In this document: piece by piece, positions 1 through 11,749 of the stretch
Numbering within the stretch: position 1 is the first letter of the stretch
Layout: each line of letters opens with the position of its first letter
Notes under the pieces: model-generated
Database searches by the model: none
What the model was told of the DNA's origin: nothing
What the model saw: the letters and a program-made list of their open reading frames with translations, nothing else
Source: Desulfonatronum thiosulfatophilum
Lineage (GTDB): Bacteria > Desulfobacterota > Desulfovibrionia > Desulfovibrionales > Desulfonatronaceae
DNA: 64,000 nt
Direction of reading: 5' to 3'
Assembly (NCBI RefSeq): GCF_900104215.1
Contig: NZ_FMXO01000001.1
Location: 1-64,000 of the forward strand
Position numbers and translations under genes: made by a program

Positions 1-1
1 C

Positions 2-221
2 TATGATGATCCTGTAACGAAAATATCGGATTTTTCAGGCTCGACTAATGTAGTTGCTCGAGTTACAGGTCCATACACTGTCACCTGTACTGATGCTAAT
101 CAGTAACACCAACATTACCGTAACTGTCAACTACACAGACCAAACACTTACTGGAACACCTACAATAGGAACAATTGTAGGTGGAAATTTGGCAGCAATA
201 TGGGGATCTCCTGAATTATGA
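2..221 (+). pseudogene. C-terminal fragment of an unknown protein with an apparent frameshift
   Basis: The window opens inside a reading frame (frame of base 2) that stops at a TAA at 104-106. The next frame, entered at about 102, continues with similar Thr/Val/Asn-rich composition (…TNITVTVNYTDQTL…) to a TGA at 219-221. The two halves read as one C-terminus if a single base is removed near 101-104. The composition (beta-rich, Thr/Gly-rich, ending …AAIWGSPEL) would suit a pilin-like or secreted protein, but I do not recognise the family. A strong hairpin follows at once, as expected after a real gene end. The shift may be a true mutation or a sequencing error. Confidence 0.45.
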
Positions 222-224
222 TTA

Positions 225-263
225 ATATTGGGAGCTTCCGGAACAGAAGGGGCTCCCAATTTT
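225..263 (+). terminator. Rho-independent terminator
   Basis: ATTGGGAGC (227-235) pairs perfectly with GCTCCCAAT (252-260) around a 16-nt loop and runs into TTTT. It lies 6 bases after the stop at 221 and should end transcription of the fragment gene. Confidence 0.75.
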
Positions 264-374
264 GAGGTTCCTCGCTGTTTCATGTGGGTAGGCCAAATTG
301 AAGCTTGCCCCCGGAGATAGGTTAGGCGATCAGATTTCGAGTCGGTCGGTAGCCACGAGCCATAGAAGGAACTA

Positions 375-598
375 ATTTTTCTGGGGAGATCGATTCAAGA
401 GCGTGATCGTTCAGGAAGGCGCCAGCCTGGTCAACCTACTGGCGTACGTGGACCTTAATCCGGTCCGGGCCGGTCTGGTTCGCAAACCCGAGGATTACCG
501 CTGGTCCGGCCTGGGATATCTGGTTCAGACCGGCAACCGGGCTGGCCTGCTTGACCTGGACCTGGGGCTGAAGGAATGGAACGAGTTTGATCCAAAGG
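375..598 (+). repeat. Partial duplication of the downstream RAYT transposase gene
   Basis: These 224 bases match 1082-1305 at an offset of 707. I see a single mismatch (G492 versus A1199). The copied block is the middle of the transposase gene, from just after the catalytic Tyr to the GLKEWNEFDPK segment. It has neither the HUH motif nor the C-terminus, so the short open frame inside it (403-603) is a non-functional gene fragment. The near identity means the duplication is recent or is maintained by recombination. Confidence 0.9.
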
Positions 599-689
599 GA
601 TGAGCTAAGGGACAGGTTGATTGACACGAGTCGGCAATAACGACTATCTTCATTTCTCCCCTTCCCCACTACCCCCAAGGAGTGCAATA

Positions 690-1619
690 ATGGCCCGTAT
701 AGCTAGATTTGTGAGGGATGATCGTCCGACTATATATCACGTTATGTCCAGAACGGCGCTGGAGGGGTTCCCTTTGCAGGATATCGAGAAGGATCACCTC
801 ATGTCCATTGTGGCCCGGTTGAGCAGATTCTATTTTGTCGACTTGCTCGGGTTCTGCCTGATGGGCAATCATTTTCATCTTGTTGTCAGGATGTATACGG
901 AAGAAGCGGCCACGGATGCAGAGATCGTGAAGCGCTACAGGAGGCAGTTCGGCGACGATGCCGTCATCATGCCGCATCAGCTACGGGACTATCGCCGGCG
1001 GCTGGTCAACCTGGGGGCGTTTATGAAGGACATCAAGCAGGGTTTTACGCGGTACTTCAACAAGCATCGGAACAGGAAGGGATTTTTCTGGGGAGATCGA
1101 TTCAAGAGCGTGATCGTTCAGGAAGGCGCCAGCCTGGTCAACCTACTGGCGTACGTGGACCTTAATCCGGTCCGGGCCGGTCTGGTTCGCAAACCCGAAG
1201 ATTACCGCTGGTCCGGCCTGGGATATCTGGTTCAGACCGGCAACCGGGCTGGCCTGCTTGACCTGGACCTGGGGCTGAAGGAATGGAACGAGTTTGATCC
1301 AAAGGAGATCATTCGGAAATATCGCCGGTTCGTCTATGAAACCGGGGCCATGGATACCGGCAAAGGCAAGCAGCTCGATCCGGAATTGGTCAAACGCGAA
1401 CGCAAGAAACGCTACAGACTGAGCCGCGCCGACGTTTTCCGTCACCGCTGTCGGTATTTCACGGACTCCGGCATCATCGGCTCAAAAGAGTTCGTGGCCG
1501 AGGTTTTCGATGGGGTGAAGCATTTGCTGGATTCCAAGGACGAGCGAAGGTTTACGCCGGTCGGAGGAGTGAAAGGAGTATATTCGATGAAGAGGCTGGC
1601 GGGTGCTGTTGGCGGGTAG
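690..1619 (+). CDS. REP-associated tyrosine transposase (RAYT, Y1/IS200-like)
   Basis: This is a 309-residue HUH single-strand transposase of the RAYT group, the class thought to mobilise REP palindromes by cutting and joining single-stranded DNA. The HUH metal-binding motif is H61-F-H63 in GNHFHLVVR. The candidate nucleophile is Tyr122 in FTRYFNKHRNRKGFFWGDRF, which fits the family pattern. The C-terminus has the KDERRFTPVGG…SMKRL tail often seen in long bacterial RAYTs. An in-frame start at 621 exists, but ATG 690 is preceded by AAGGAG at a good distance and the protein then begins MARIARFVR, as relatives do. A partial duplicate lies upstream and a relic of a homologous C-terminus lies at 2726. 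The gene appears intact; no flanking target duplication is visible. Confidence 0.85.
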   Translation: MARIARFVRDDRPTIYHVMSRTALEGFPLQDIEKDHLMSIVARLSRFYFVDLLGFCLMGNHFHLVVRMYTEEAATDAEIVKRYRRQFGDDAVIMPHQLRDYRRRLVNLGAFMKDIKQGFTRYFNKHRNRKGFFWGDRFKSVIVQEGASLVNLLAYVDLNPVRAGLVRKPEDYRWSGLGYLVQTGNRAGLLDLDLGLKEWNEFDPKEIIRKYRRFVYETGAMDTGKGKQLDPELVKRERKKRYRLSRADVFRHRCRYFTDSGIIGSKEFVAEVFDGVKHLLDSKDERRFTPVGGVKGVYSMKRLAGAVGG

Positions 1620-1686
1620 CGGGTTCCTTGCCTTGGCCAAGCATATCCCTTACATTCCGCACAGATGATAAAATTCAACAACTTTC

Positions 1687-2622
1687 ATGCCTCCTCAATC
1701 CCACGACCATAACTTCAAGAACCTGTTCCAGGACTTCCCACGTGAGTCCCTTGAACTGTTCTATCCGCAGGCTCTGGAGCTGTACGGCGAACTGTTGGAA
1801 ATAACCTTTGTCCGTCAGGAGCCGCGCAAACATCACCTTTCCGACTCCGCCCTGGCCCTGGACATGCCGATTCTGTTCCGTTTTGCACACGGCTGCTTGC
1901 TCCTCTGGCTGGTTGAGTTCCAGGAGGACAAGGACAAGTTTTCCATCTACAAGCTGTTACGCTACACCACGGACCTGATGGAAGCTCACCCGGACGCCGT
2001 GGTCATTCCCACGGTTCTGTTCACGGATCGCAAGAACTGGCGCGAAGATGTACCGCGCCAACTGGAGAGCCATCTGATCGGAACTACCTTCCTCCACTTC
2101 GAATACGTGCACCTGAAACTATTTGCACTCCATGCCAAGGATTACTACAGTGTAAACAATCCCGTGGCCAAAATACTTATGCCCAAGATGCAATACTCTC
2201 ACTCTGAACGTATAGAAGTTTTGCGCCACGCCTATCTGGGCCTTTACCAATTGGCATCACGGATGCTGTTCGAAAAATATACTGATTTTATTGACGTTTA
2301 TGCCCATGTCCAGCCGGAAGAACAACAAGCTCTATGCGCCGACATCATGGAACACGAGGAGACCGCCATGCTCGCCCAATACATCAAAAATCTAGGTCGC
2401 GACGAAGGCCGTGTTGAAGGTCGCGTTGAAGGTCGTGACGAAGGCCGCATTGAAGGCCGCCAAGCCATTATTCAACGCCTCTTCACCAAACGCTTTGGCC
2501 AAAACATCCTGAACATTGAAGTCCAAGAACGCTTACGAAAGGCCACGCCTGAACAACTTGACCTCTGGGCCGAACGAATCCTGGACGCCAAAAATCTGGA
2601 CGAAGTGTTTCGAGACAACTGA
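1687..2622 (+). CDS. Rpn-family (PD-(D/E)XK nuclease) putative transposase/recombination-promoting nuclease
   Basis: The 311-residue protein has the Rpn/YhgA-like layout. The N-terminus reads HDHNFKNLFQDFPRESLELF. A PD-(D/E)XK-type core follows, with Asp59 (ALDMPILFRF) and E77-F-Q79 (WLVEFQEDKD), then the typical KLLRYTTDL helix. Residues ~238-262 hold a tandem GRDEGR/GRVEGR-type repeat before a C-terminal QAIIQRLFTKRFG helix, a common feature of these proteins. Family members such as E. coli RpnA are endonucleases that raise recombination; many are annotated as transposases without direct proof. It lies between an intact RAYT gene and a RAYT relic, in what looks like accessory DNA. No clear ribosome binding site precedes ATG 1687. 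Confidence 0.8.
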   Translation: MPPQSHDHNFKNLFQDFPRESLELFYPQALELYGELLEITFVRQEPRKHHLSDSALALDMPILFRFAHGCLLLWLVEFQEDKDKFSIYKLLRYTTDLMEAHPDAVVIPTVLFTDRKNWREDVPRQLESHLIGTTFLHFEYVHLKLFALHAKDYYSVNNPVAKILMPKMQYSHSERIEVLRHAYLGLYQLASRMLFEKYTDFIDVYAHVQPEEQQALCADIMEHEETAMLAQYIKNLGRDEGRVEGRVEGRDEGRIEGRQAIIQRLFTKRFGQNILNIEVQERLRKATPEQLDLWAERILDAKNLDEVFRDN

Positions 2623-2725
2623 ACCAGCTGACTGGAAGATAGAACTCAGTGAAGGGGAAGCCTGTATGCCAAGGGTTTCCCCTCTTTTTCTGCCATCACG
2701 GAGAGCGACATCTAAGGAGGAGCAA

Positions 2726-2806
2726 AAGGACGAGCGTAGGTTCACGTCGGTTGGAGGGATTGAAGGGCTGTTTTCGATGAAGAGGCTGAGAATTTCTGTC
2801 GAATGA
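2726..2806 (+). pseudogene. Relic of a second RAYT transposase C-terminus
   Basis: The + frame here reads KDERRFTSVGGIEGLFSMKRL before a stop at 2804-2806. It matches the last part of the intact RAYT (KDERRFTPVGGVKGVYSMKRL, about 1537-1602) at both protein and DNA level. No upstream transposase domain is attached: the Rpn gene occupies that position. It is best read as the tail of a RAYT copy whose 5' part was lost or replaced. From 2807 to 3030 I see nothing. Confidence 0.7.
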
Positions 2807-3030
2807 TAAGTTGTGAAAGTTAATGTTCTTGTAAAGCTCTGGCCCTCCCTATGTGCTGGGGAATGGACAGTGCGAGAGGAGAGCTAAAAGTTGATCATGA
2901 CGTTTCTTCACGTTTTCCCTGGAAAGAGAGATTGCCTTTCACATGAAAAACTCCGGCTTTTGTTCAATCTTACGTACGATCCCTTCCAGTATTCGCTATT
3001 TCTGCCGCCAGCTCGGCACATTCGTTACCA

Positions 3031-3765
3031 TCAATTTCCCATGAACCTGAGCAGCCGATATCCGGATGGCGACAGTTGCACCACCAAGGCTTCGCGTTGC
3101 TCCTTTTCTCTGAAGTGCGCCGCCCATTCATGGGCTTCGCGCTCATGGGCAAATCCATGGGCGAAAACAACATGCCAGGTCTGCCCATTTCGGACTATCA
3201 TCCGGATCTCCGCGGGATAGGAATGTTCCTTGAGTCGTGATGCGGAATTCTCGGCATTACGCCGCACATGATAACTCCCGACCTGGACGAAATAGTGGTG
3301 TTCGGCAGCATCTATTCCACCATTCTCAACGGTTTCATCAGGAACTGGATGCGGCATTTCGGCGGGTGATGCATCACCTTGTACATCCGATATCACCTCA
3401 TCCGACGGTTCCTGATCAGGGGATTCTTCCTTGAATAATTCTTCGTCCGACAACGCCTTGTCCGGCAATTGTTCGGACGGTGAAGAAGTTTCGGAAAGCG
3501 TCTCGTCCTCAGCATCTTCGCCCCCTTCCGCCTCCTGGCCGGAATCAAGACTGGACTGAGCGTTCTCTTCTGTATCCATGAAAACACGCTCCACGGGCAG
3601 CCTCAGCATAAGGGACGGCTCGGCTTGTGTTCTTCGATTTTGGATCAGATCATCCATATCCGTCATCATGTATCTCAAGCCCATCAGTAGAAGGAAGATC
3701 CCGAATACGACAACACAGGCTCTGATAATAGTGGTACCAGGCAATTTTGCCTTTTTATTTCGCAT
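3031..3765 (-). CDS. SPOR-domain membrane protein
   Basis: This single-span inner-membrane protein has a short basic N-terminus (MRNKKAKLPG), a hydrophobic segment (VVVFGIFLLLMGLRYMM) and a long acidic, Ser/Pro-rich linker. It ends in a SPOR domain (HHYFVQVGSYHVRRNAENSASRL…) covering roughly the last 80 residues. SPOR domains bind denuded glycan strands of peptidoglycan and often localise proteins to the division septum. A TTG at 3786 would add seven residues, but ATG 3765 is more natural and has AAGAA upstream. The gene stands alone between accessory DNA and the CNNM gene, so there is no operon context. The acidic linker probably crosses the periplasm. Confidence 0.8.
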   Translation of the reverse strand: MRNKKAKLPGTTIIRACVVVFGIFLLLMGLRYMMTDMDDLIQNRRTQAEPSLMLRLPVERVFMDTEENAQSSLDSGQEAEGGEDAEDETLSETSSPSEQLPDKALSDEELFKEESPDQEPSDEVISDVQGDASPAEMPHPVPDETVENGGIDAAEHHYFVQVGSYHVRRNAENSASRLKEHSYPAEIRMIVRNGQTWHVVFAHGFAHEREAHEWAAHFREKEQREALVVQLSPSGYRLLRFMGN

Positions 3766-3860
3766 AATTCTTAAATATGGCGTCAATTGAATTTAATTTG
3801 GGAAAAGCAAACATCAGGAGGGGAACTGCTCAGCAGTGTTTCGAAGGTAGCCAACAGCAT

Positions 3861-3922
3861 GGCTTGATTTCGGATTTGCATGTTGAGCCAAGGACTTGTT
3901 CATCGAGCCATTACCGTAATTC
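3861..3922 (+). repeat. Degraded copy of the ~170-bp foldback repeat
   Basis: 3885-3914 (GAGCCAAGGACTTGTTCATCG onward) matches the left half of the full element at 21800-21970 with few differences. The preceding GGCTTG…ATTTCGG at 3861-3873 matches its terminal arm with a short deletion. No matching right arm is present, so this is a truncated remnant in the gap between the SPOR gene and the CNNM gene. Confidence 0.55.
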
Positions 3923-4034
3923 CCAGAACATATCTGATCTCCAGTGAATAAGGCGGAACCATATCACAATTTTACAAATACTGTAAGGCTCACCTAAGTC
4001 ATTACTTTCGTCGCCAAAGAACATCACGACTGCA

Positions 4035-5075
4035 TCAGGATGCGGCTTTCGATGTCACGAGGCGGCGGCGTTGGCGGGCGAGTTCGCGCATGTCCACGAC
4101 CTGGTCGGTTTCGTCCACGATTTCGCTGCCAAGAATCTCTTCCAGCACGTCCTCCAGGGTCACGAGTCCGGCCAGACCGCCATACTCGTCCAGCACGATG
4201 AACATGTGCATCCTGGATTCAAGAAAGCGCACCAGAAGTTTGTCCAGGGTCGTGGTTTCCAGGACGAATTGGACGGGTTTCATCAGCTTGCTGAGCACGA
4301 GATCGTCCTGGTCGTTGGCCAAGGCTTCCAAGAGTTCGCGCCGATAGACCAGGCCGACGATGTCTTCCTGGTCATCTTCATCATATACCGGAATACGGCT
4401 GTGGGGCCAGGCTGTCTTCAGCTTCCGGGCCTGGCCCACGGTGAGTTCCGAGGGAAAGGAAAAAATGACCGTGCGCGGCGTGAGGATGTCCTTGACCATC
4501 TTGGTGTCCAGGGTCAGGATGTTGCGGATGGACAGCTCCTCGTGGGCCTTGATCACGCCGGCTCTTCGGGTGAGACTGATCACGGCCCGCAGATCATCCT
4601 CCGAGGTATCCGGGCCGGATTTCTTGCGGCCGATCAACCGGGTCACCCGGTCCATCAGCCAGATCACCGGGCTGAACACCAACACCATGCCGCAGAGGGG
4701 TTTGGCCAGAAATCCGGCCAGCTGGCGGGAGTACATCACCCCTATGGTCTTGGGGAGGATTTCCGCGAAAACCAGGATGATCACCGTGAATATGGCCGAG
4801 AAATAGATCAGGCTTTCCGTGCCGAACAGGGCCGCGGCAAAGGCTCCGGCCACGGCCGCACCGGCCGTGTTGGCCACGGTGTTCAGGGTCAGGATCGCGG
4901 CGATGGGCCGTTCGACATTGTTGCGCAGATCAAAGAGCAGCAGCCCGCTTTTCTTGCCGCTCTTGCGCATCTGTTCGAGATGACTCCAGGGCACGGAATA
5001 GAGCACGGCCTCGGAGAGCGAACAGAGCCCTGAAACCAGCGTCGCCAACCCCACCACCACCAGCAACTCAAACAT
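4035..5075 (-). CDS. CNNM/CorC-HlyC-type membrane protein (DUF21 plus CBS pair)
   Basis: The 346-residue protein has an N-terminal CNNM (DUF21) transmembrane domain, residues ~1-150, with about four hydrophobic segments. These include ELLVVVGLATLVSGLCSLSEAVLY and IYFSAIFTVIILVFAEILPKTIG; the LSEAVLY and EILPKTIG motifs are typical. A pair of CBS domains follows (KMVKDILTPRTVIFSF… and LMKPVQFVLETTTLDKLLVRFLESRMHMFIVLDEYGGLAGLVTLEDVLEEILGSEI). There is no obvious C-terminal CorC/HlyC domain, so it is a short member of the family. Relatives are implicated in Mg2+ or Na+ export or cobalt resistance; the substrate cannot be told from sequence. It diverges from gmhB with only 25 bp between the start codons. 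Confidence 0.85.
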   Translation of the reverse strand: MFELLVVVGLATLVSGLCSLSEAVLYSVPWSHLEQMRKSGKKSGLLLFDLRNNVERPIAAILTLNTVANTAGAAVAGAFAAALFGTESLIYFSAIFTVIILVFAEILPKTIGVMYSRQLAGFLAKPLCGMVLVFSPVIWLMDRVTRLIGRKKSGPDTSEDDLRAVISLTRRAGVIKAHEELSIRNILTLDTKMVKDILTPRTVIFSFPSELTVGQARKLKTAWPHSRIPVYDEDDQEDIVGLVYRRELLEALANDQDDLVLSKLMKPVQFVLETTTLDKLLVRFLESRMHMFIVLDEYGGLAGLVTLEDVLEEILGSEIVDETDQVVDMRELARQRRRLVTSKAAS

Positions 5076-5100
5076 AATTCAGCTTCCCGAGGTCGTCCTC

Positions 5101-5697
5101 ATGATCAAGAACCCAATGAATATTCTTCTCGACCGGGACGGAACGGTCATTGAAGAATGCCATTACCTGTGCGATCCGGAACATGTCCGCCTCACTCCCG
5201 GCGCGGGCGCTGCGCTGCGCTCCCTGGTCAAGGCGGGCCACCGGCTCTTTCTGGTGACCAACCAGTCCGGCATCGGTCGGGGGTATTTCAGCCGCGAACA
5301 GTACGACGCCGTCCAGGAACGCATCGGCGAAGTCCTGCGGGACTTCGACGTCGAGTTCACGGACACGGTTCTCTGCCCCCACGCCCCCCAGGACGACTGC
5401 CAATGCCGCAAACCTCTGCCTGGCCTCTGGGAGCAACTGCGGGACAAATACGATTTGCTCCCGGAAACGTCCATGATGATCGGCGACAAGCACGCGGACA
5501 TCTGCTTCGCCCGCGCCGGCAACCTTGCTGCCGCCGTACTCGTCCTGAGCGGGTACGGACTCAAAACGGCCCAGGATCTGGATCTGGTGGTTCCCAGCGG
5601 CAGAATCCTGGACCTGCGCCCCCCGGTGAATCCGAACCATCCCGACATTGTCGCGCCTGACCTGGCCGCGGCGGCCGCGTGGATTCTGGGGGAATGA
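5101..5697 (+). CDS. gmhB: D-glycero-beta-D-manno-heptose-1,7-bisphosphate 7-phosphatase
   Basis: This HAD-superfamily phosphatase removes the 7-phosphate from heptose bisphosphate on the way to ADP-heptose for the LPS inner core. The nucleophile and acid/base pair are D11 and D13 (LLDRDGT). The second HAD motif is LVTNQSG and the third is MIGDKHADI (D129). The zinc-binding loop specific to GmhB is complete: C92-P-H94…C100-Q-C102. The length (198 residues) is normal. ATG 5116 is an alternative start that shortens the N-terminus by five residues. It converges on dapB. Confidence 0.9.
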   Translation: MIKNPMNILLDRDGTVIEECHYLCDPEHVRLTPGAGAALRSLVKAGHRLFLVTNQSGIGRGYFSREQYDAVQERIGEVLRDFDVEFTDTVLCPHAPQDDCQCRKPLPGLWEQLRDKYDLLPETSMMIGDKHADICFARAGNLAAAVLVLSGYGLKTAQDLDLVVPSGRILDLRPPVNPNHPDIVAPDLAAAAAWILGE

Positions 5698-5720
5698 GCG
5701 GGATGAATCGGTTGAGTCAA

Positions 5721-5750
5721 GAAATCGATTGCGATTGCGATTTCGTTTTT
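5721..5750. terminator. Terminator-like hairpin built from the ATCGATTGCG-type repeat
   Basis: GAAATCG (5721-5727) pairs with CGATTTC (5738-5744) and is followed by GTTTTT. It sits in the 61-bp gap between convergent gmhB and dapB and should terminate gmhB. The sequence belongs to the same periodic family as 19175-19277 and 26735-26775. Confidence 0.6.
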
Positions 5751-5758
5751 GTGAACCT

Positions 5759-6547
5759 TCAGGATTCCAGCAGGTCCGTGAAAGCGTAGAGCTTGCCCGG
5801 TGTCTGTCCGGCCAGCCATTTCGCGGCCCGCAGAGCGCCACGGGCAAAATTTTCCCGGGAATGGGCGCGGTGGGTGATTTCAATGCGCTCACCGGGGCCG
5901 AAAAAAAAGACCGTGTGGTCGCCGACCACGTCCCCGCCGCGCAGGGTCTGCACGCCGATTTCTTCGGAAGGACGCGCTCCGATGATCCCCTCCCGGCAGC
6001 AGTTCTTGACGGAGTCGTAATCCCAGCCTTTGGCCTCGGCCAGGCACTGGGCCAGTTTCACGGCCGTACCGCTGGGCGCGTCCTTCTTGGCCTTGTGGTG
6101 AATCTCCATCATTTCCAGATCATAGGCCGGGCCGAGCAGGTTCACGAGCTGGGGCAAAAGCTGCAGCAGGACGTTGATGCCCACGCTCATGTTCGGCGCC
6201 CAGAGAATGGGGGCTGCCTTCGCGGCTTCGCGCAGGTCCTCGGTCTGCTCCCGGGTCATGCCCGTGGTGCCGATTACGGCCCGATGTCCGGCCTTGGCGA
6301 CTATCTTGGCCGTGGCCACCGAGGCTTCCGGTGCGGTGAAATCGATAACCACGGCATCGGACAGTTCACCCAGGACCTGTTCCAGGCTGGTTCCATGAAC
6401 ACAGCCGAAATCCGCCAGCCCCTGATCATGCCCCTGCCGCTCCACAACACCCGCCAAGGTCATTTCAGGATCCGCCTGAGCCAACCGAGCCAGGGTCCCT
6501 CCCATTCTCCCGTTTGCACCCATGATCACTACGGAACACGCGTTCAT
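5759..6547 (-). CDS. dapB: 4-hydroxy-tetrahydrodipicolinate reductase
   Basis: DapB reduces the dihydrodipicolinate precursor with NAD(P)H in the diaminopimelate/lysine pathway. The N-terminal nucleotide-binding motif is VVIMGANGRMGG and the substrate/catalytic signature is EIHHKAKKDAPSGTA. The C-terminal segment FFGPGERIEITHRAHSRENFARGALRAAKWL is typical. The frame runs open to 6592, but ATG 6547 has AGGAGA seven bases upstream and gives the normal length of 262 residues beginning MNACSVVIMGA. It lies 121 bp downstream of ligA on the same strand, so it may be the last gene of that transcript or have its own promoter. Confidence 0.93.
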   Translation of the reverse strand: MNACSVVIMGANGRMGGTLARLAQADPEMTLAGVVERQGHDQGLADFGCVHGTSLEQVLGELSDAVVIDFTAPEASVATAKIVAKAGHRAVIGTTGMTREQTEDLREAAKAAPILWAPNMSVGINVLLQLLPQLVNLLGPAYDLEMMEIHHKAKKDAPSGTAVKLAQCLAEAKGWDYDSVKNCCREGIIGARPSEEIGVQTLRGGDVVGDHTVFFFGPGERIEITHRAHSRENFARGALRAAKWLAGQTPGKLYAFTDLLES

Positions 6548-6668
6548 ATTCTTCTCCTGGTTTAAGATTTTTTCAGGCGTACAAGGGTGCACTCTTCCTT
6601 CCCCGTGCCCCCCGTGCGCCCAGTAGTTTCATCTGCAACGGCTTTTTGTCCCAAAATTCCGCTCAAAG

Positions 6669-9476
<2,808 letters not shown>

Positions 9477-9493
<17 letters not shown>

Positions 9494-11528
9494 CGGTTTC
9501 CAGCAGCTTGCGGCGCAGCATGGCCACCTCGTCGCGCAGCGCGGCGGCGCGTTCGAATTCCAGTTCCTTGGCCGCGGTGCGCATTTCGCGTTCCAGGGTT
9601 TTGATGCGCTTGCCGATTTCCTTGGGATTGCCGTACCCCGCCCCGCTCTCCCGGAGCTGGTCCGGCTGGTTCTTGTCCCTGGCCTCGGCATAGATATGTC
9701 CGAGGATATTGTCCATGCTTTTGATGATCGTGGCGGGCACGATGCCGTGTTCGGCATTGAAGCGCTGCTGAACCTGCCTTCGCCTCGCGGTTTCCCCCAT
9801 GGCCTCCTCCATGGACCGGGTCACCTTGTCCGCATAGAGGATCACCCGTCCCTGGACGTTGCGCGCGGCTCGGCCGAAGGTCTGGATCAACGACCGGAAG
9901 GAGCGCAGGAATCCTTCCTTGTCCGCATCCAGAATGGCCACCAGGGACACCTCGGGCAGGTCCAGGCCCTCCCGGAGCAGGTTGATGCCCACCAGGACGA
10001 CGAATTCACCCTTGCGCAAGGCCTGGATGATGGAGACCCGCTCCAGGGTGTCGATGTCCGAATGCATGTAGCGCGACGGCATGCCCATGTTCTGCAGGTA
10101 TTCGGTAAGATCCTCGGCCATGCGCTTGGTCAGCGTGGTCACCAGGACCCGTTCGCCGCGCTGCTGGCGGATCTTGCATTCGGCCAGCAGGTCGTCCATC
10201 TGGCCCTGAACCGGCCGCACCTCCACCTCCGGATCCACCAGCCCGGTGGGCCGGATGATCTGCTCCACCACCCGCCCCTTCCCGTGCTCCAGCTCGAACG
10301 GGCCGGGCGTTGCCGAGACATAGACCACCTGCCCCACCCGTTCCCAGAACTCGTCCATGCTCAAGGGCCGGTTGTCCAGCGCCGACGGCAGCCGGAAGCC
10401 GAAATCCACCAGGGTCTTCTTGCGCGACAGATCGCCGTGGTACATGCCGCCGATCTGGGGCAGGGTAATGTGCGACTCGTCCAGGAACAGCAGGTAATCC
10501 GAAGGGAAGTAGTCCAGAAGGCAGGAGGGAGGGAGGCCGCCTCTGCGGCCGTCCAGGTGCCGGGAATAGTTTTCAATGCCGTTGCAGTAGCCCAGCTCCT
10601 CGATCATCTCCAGGTCCAGCATGGTCCGCTGCTCCAGACGCTGAGCCTCCACCAGACGATTCTCCCGGCGCAGAATGCGCAGCTGCTCGCCCAGTTCATC
10701 CCGGATGTCCGACATGGCCCGGCGCAGGTTGTCCTTGTCCGAAACATAGTGGCTGGCCGGATAAATCACGGTTTTGCGGACCGGCCCGTGGTATTTACCG
10801 GTCAAGGGATCAATTTCGTGAATGGCTTCCAGTTCGTCGCCGAAGAAGTCCAGCCGCAATCCCTTTTCGTGGCTGTAGGCCGGGATGATGTCCACGCTGT
10901 CGCCCCGCACCCGGAAGGTGCCGCGATGGAAATCCACATCGTTGCGCTCATAAAGCACCTCCACCAGCCGGCCCAGGAGATCCTCCATCCGCAACTGCTG
11001 CCCGGCCTCGATGGGGATCATCATCTTGGCGTAGTATTCCGGCGAGCCCAGCCCGTAGATGCAGGACACCGAGGCCACGATGAGCACGTCCCGGCGGGTC
11101 AGCAGGGCATGGGTCGCGGAGTGGCGCAGCTTGTCGATTTCCTCGTTGATGGAGGAATCCTTTTCAATATAGGTGTCGCTGTGCGGGAGGTAGGCCTCGG
11201 GTTGGTAATAGTCGTAGTAGCTGACGAAATATTCCACGGCGTTACGCGGAAACAGCTCCTTGAACTCGTTGAACAGCTGCGCGGCCAAAGTCTTGTTGGG
11301 GGCCATGACCAGGGCGGGGCGGCCCAGCCCGGCAACCACATTGGCCATGGTGAAGGTCTTCCCCGAGCCGGTCACGCCGAGGAGCACCTGGTGCGGCTCT
11401 CCGGCCCGGGCTCCGGAAATCAGATCATCAATGGCCCGTGGCTGGTCGCCCTGGGGCAGAAATGGGCTGACCAGCTCGAAACGAGCCGGTTCCAGCGGAT
11501 CGGGGAAGGAATCGGAAGTGGTCGTCAT
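9477..11528 (-). CDS. uvrB: Excinuclease ABC subunit B
   Basis: UvrB is the damage-verifying helicase-like subunit of the UvrABC nucleotide-excision repair system. Walker A is GVTGSGKT (51-58). The beta-hairpin region has [12 protein letters not shown] and the helicase motif II is FLDESH. The UvrD/helicase C region includes [32 protein letters not shown]-terminal UVR motif ([28 protein letters not shown]) binds UvrC. The length of 683 residues is standard. The gene overlaps the following glycosyltransferase gene by 17 bp. The Shine-Dalgarno at ATG 11528 is weak. Confidence 0.96.
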
Positions 11529-11749
11529 TGCGATGCAAGGCGGTAAATGGTATGAATCATGATGTTTGTGCTGATCATGCGGGCTTTACTGGTCCACAAA
11601 ATTTTCTCCGGCACGGATGACGGAACAACCCATAGCCCGTAGCCAATGGCCCAGAGCCCAGCAATGTAGATCCTTACTCCCCAACTGTCATCCCGCGGTC
11701 GCTTCAGACCGCCAGACCATCCTAATAACGACAACAAGAGAGGAAATTC

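Noticed and set aside
271-374. Possible CRISPR or attachment site near the left edge
   Set aside because: No repeated units or tRNA-like sequence are present.
403-603. Independent small gene
   Set aside because: It is a piece of the duplicated transposase centre, without start signals or a complete domain.
4071-5033. Long plus-strand open frame opposite the CNNM gene
   Set aside because: It is the antisense shadow of a clear membrane protein gene; the His/Gln-rich translation is typical of such shadows.
9494-9757. N-terminal extension of the glycosyltransferase
   Set aside because: The frame lies inside uvrB and has Ser/Arg/Pro-rich shadow composition; the real start is ATG 9493.
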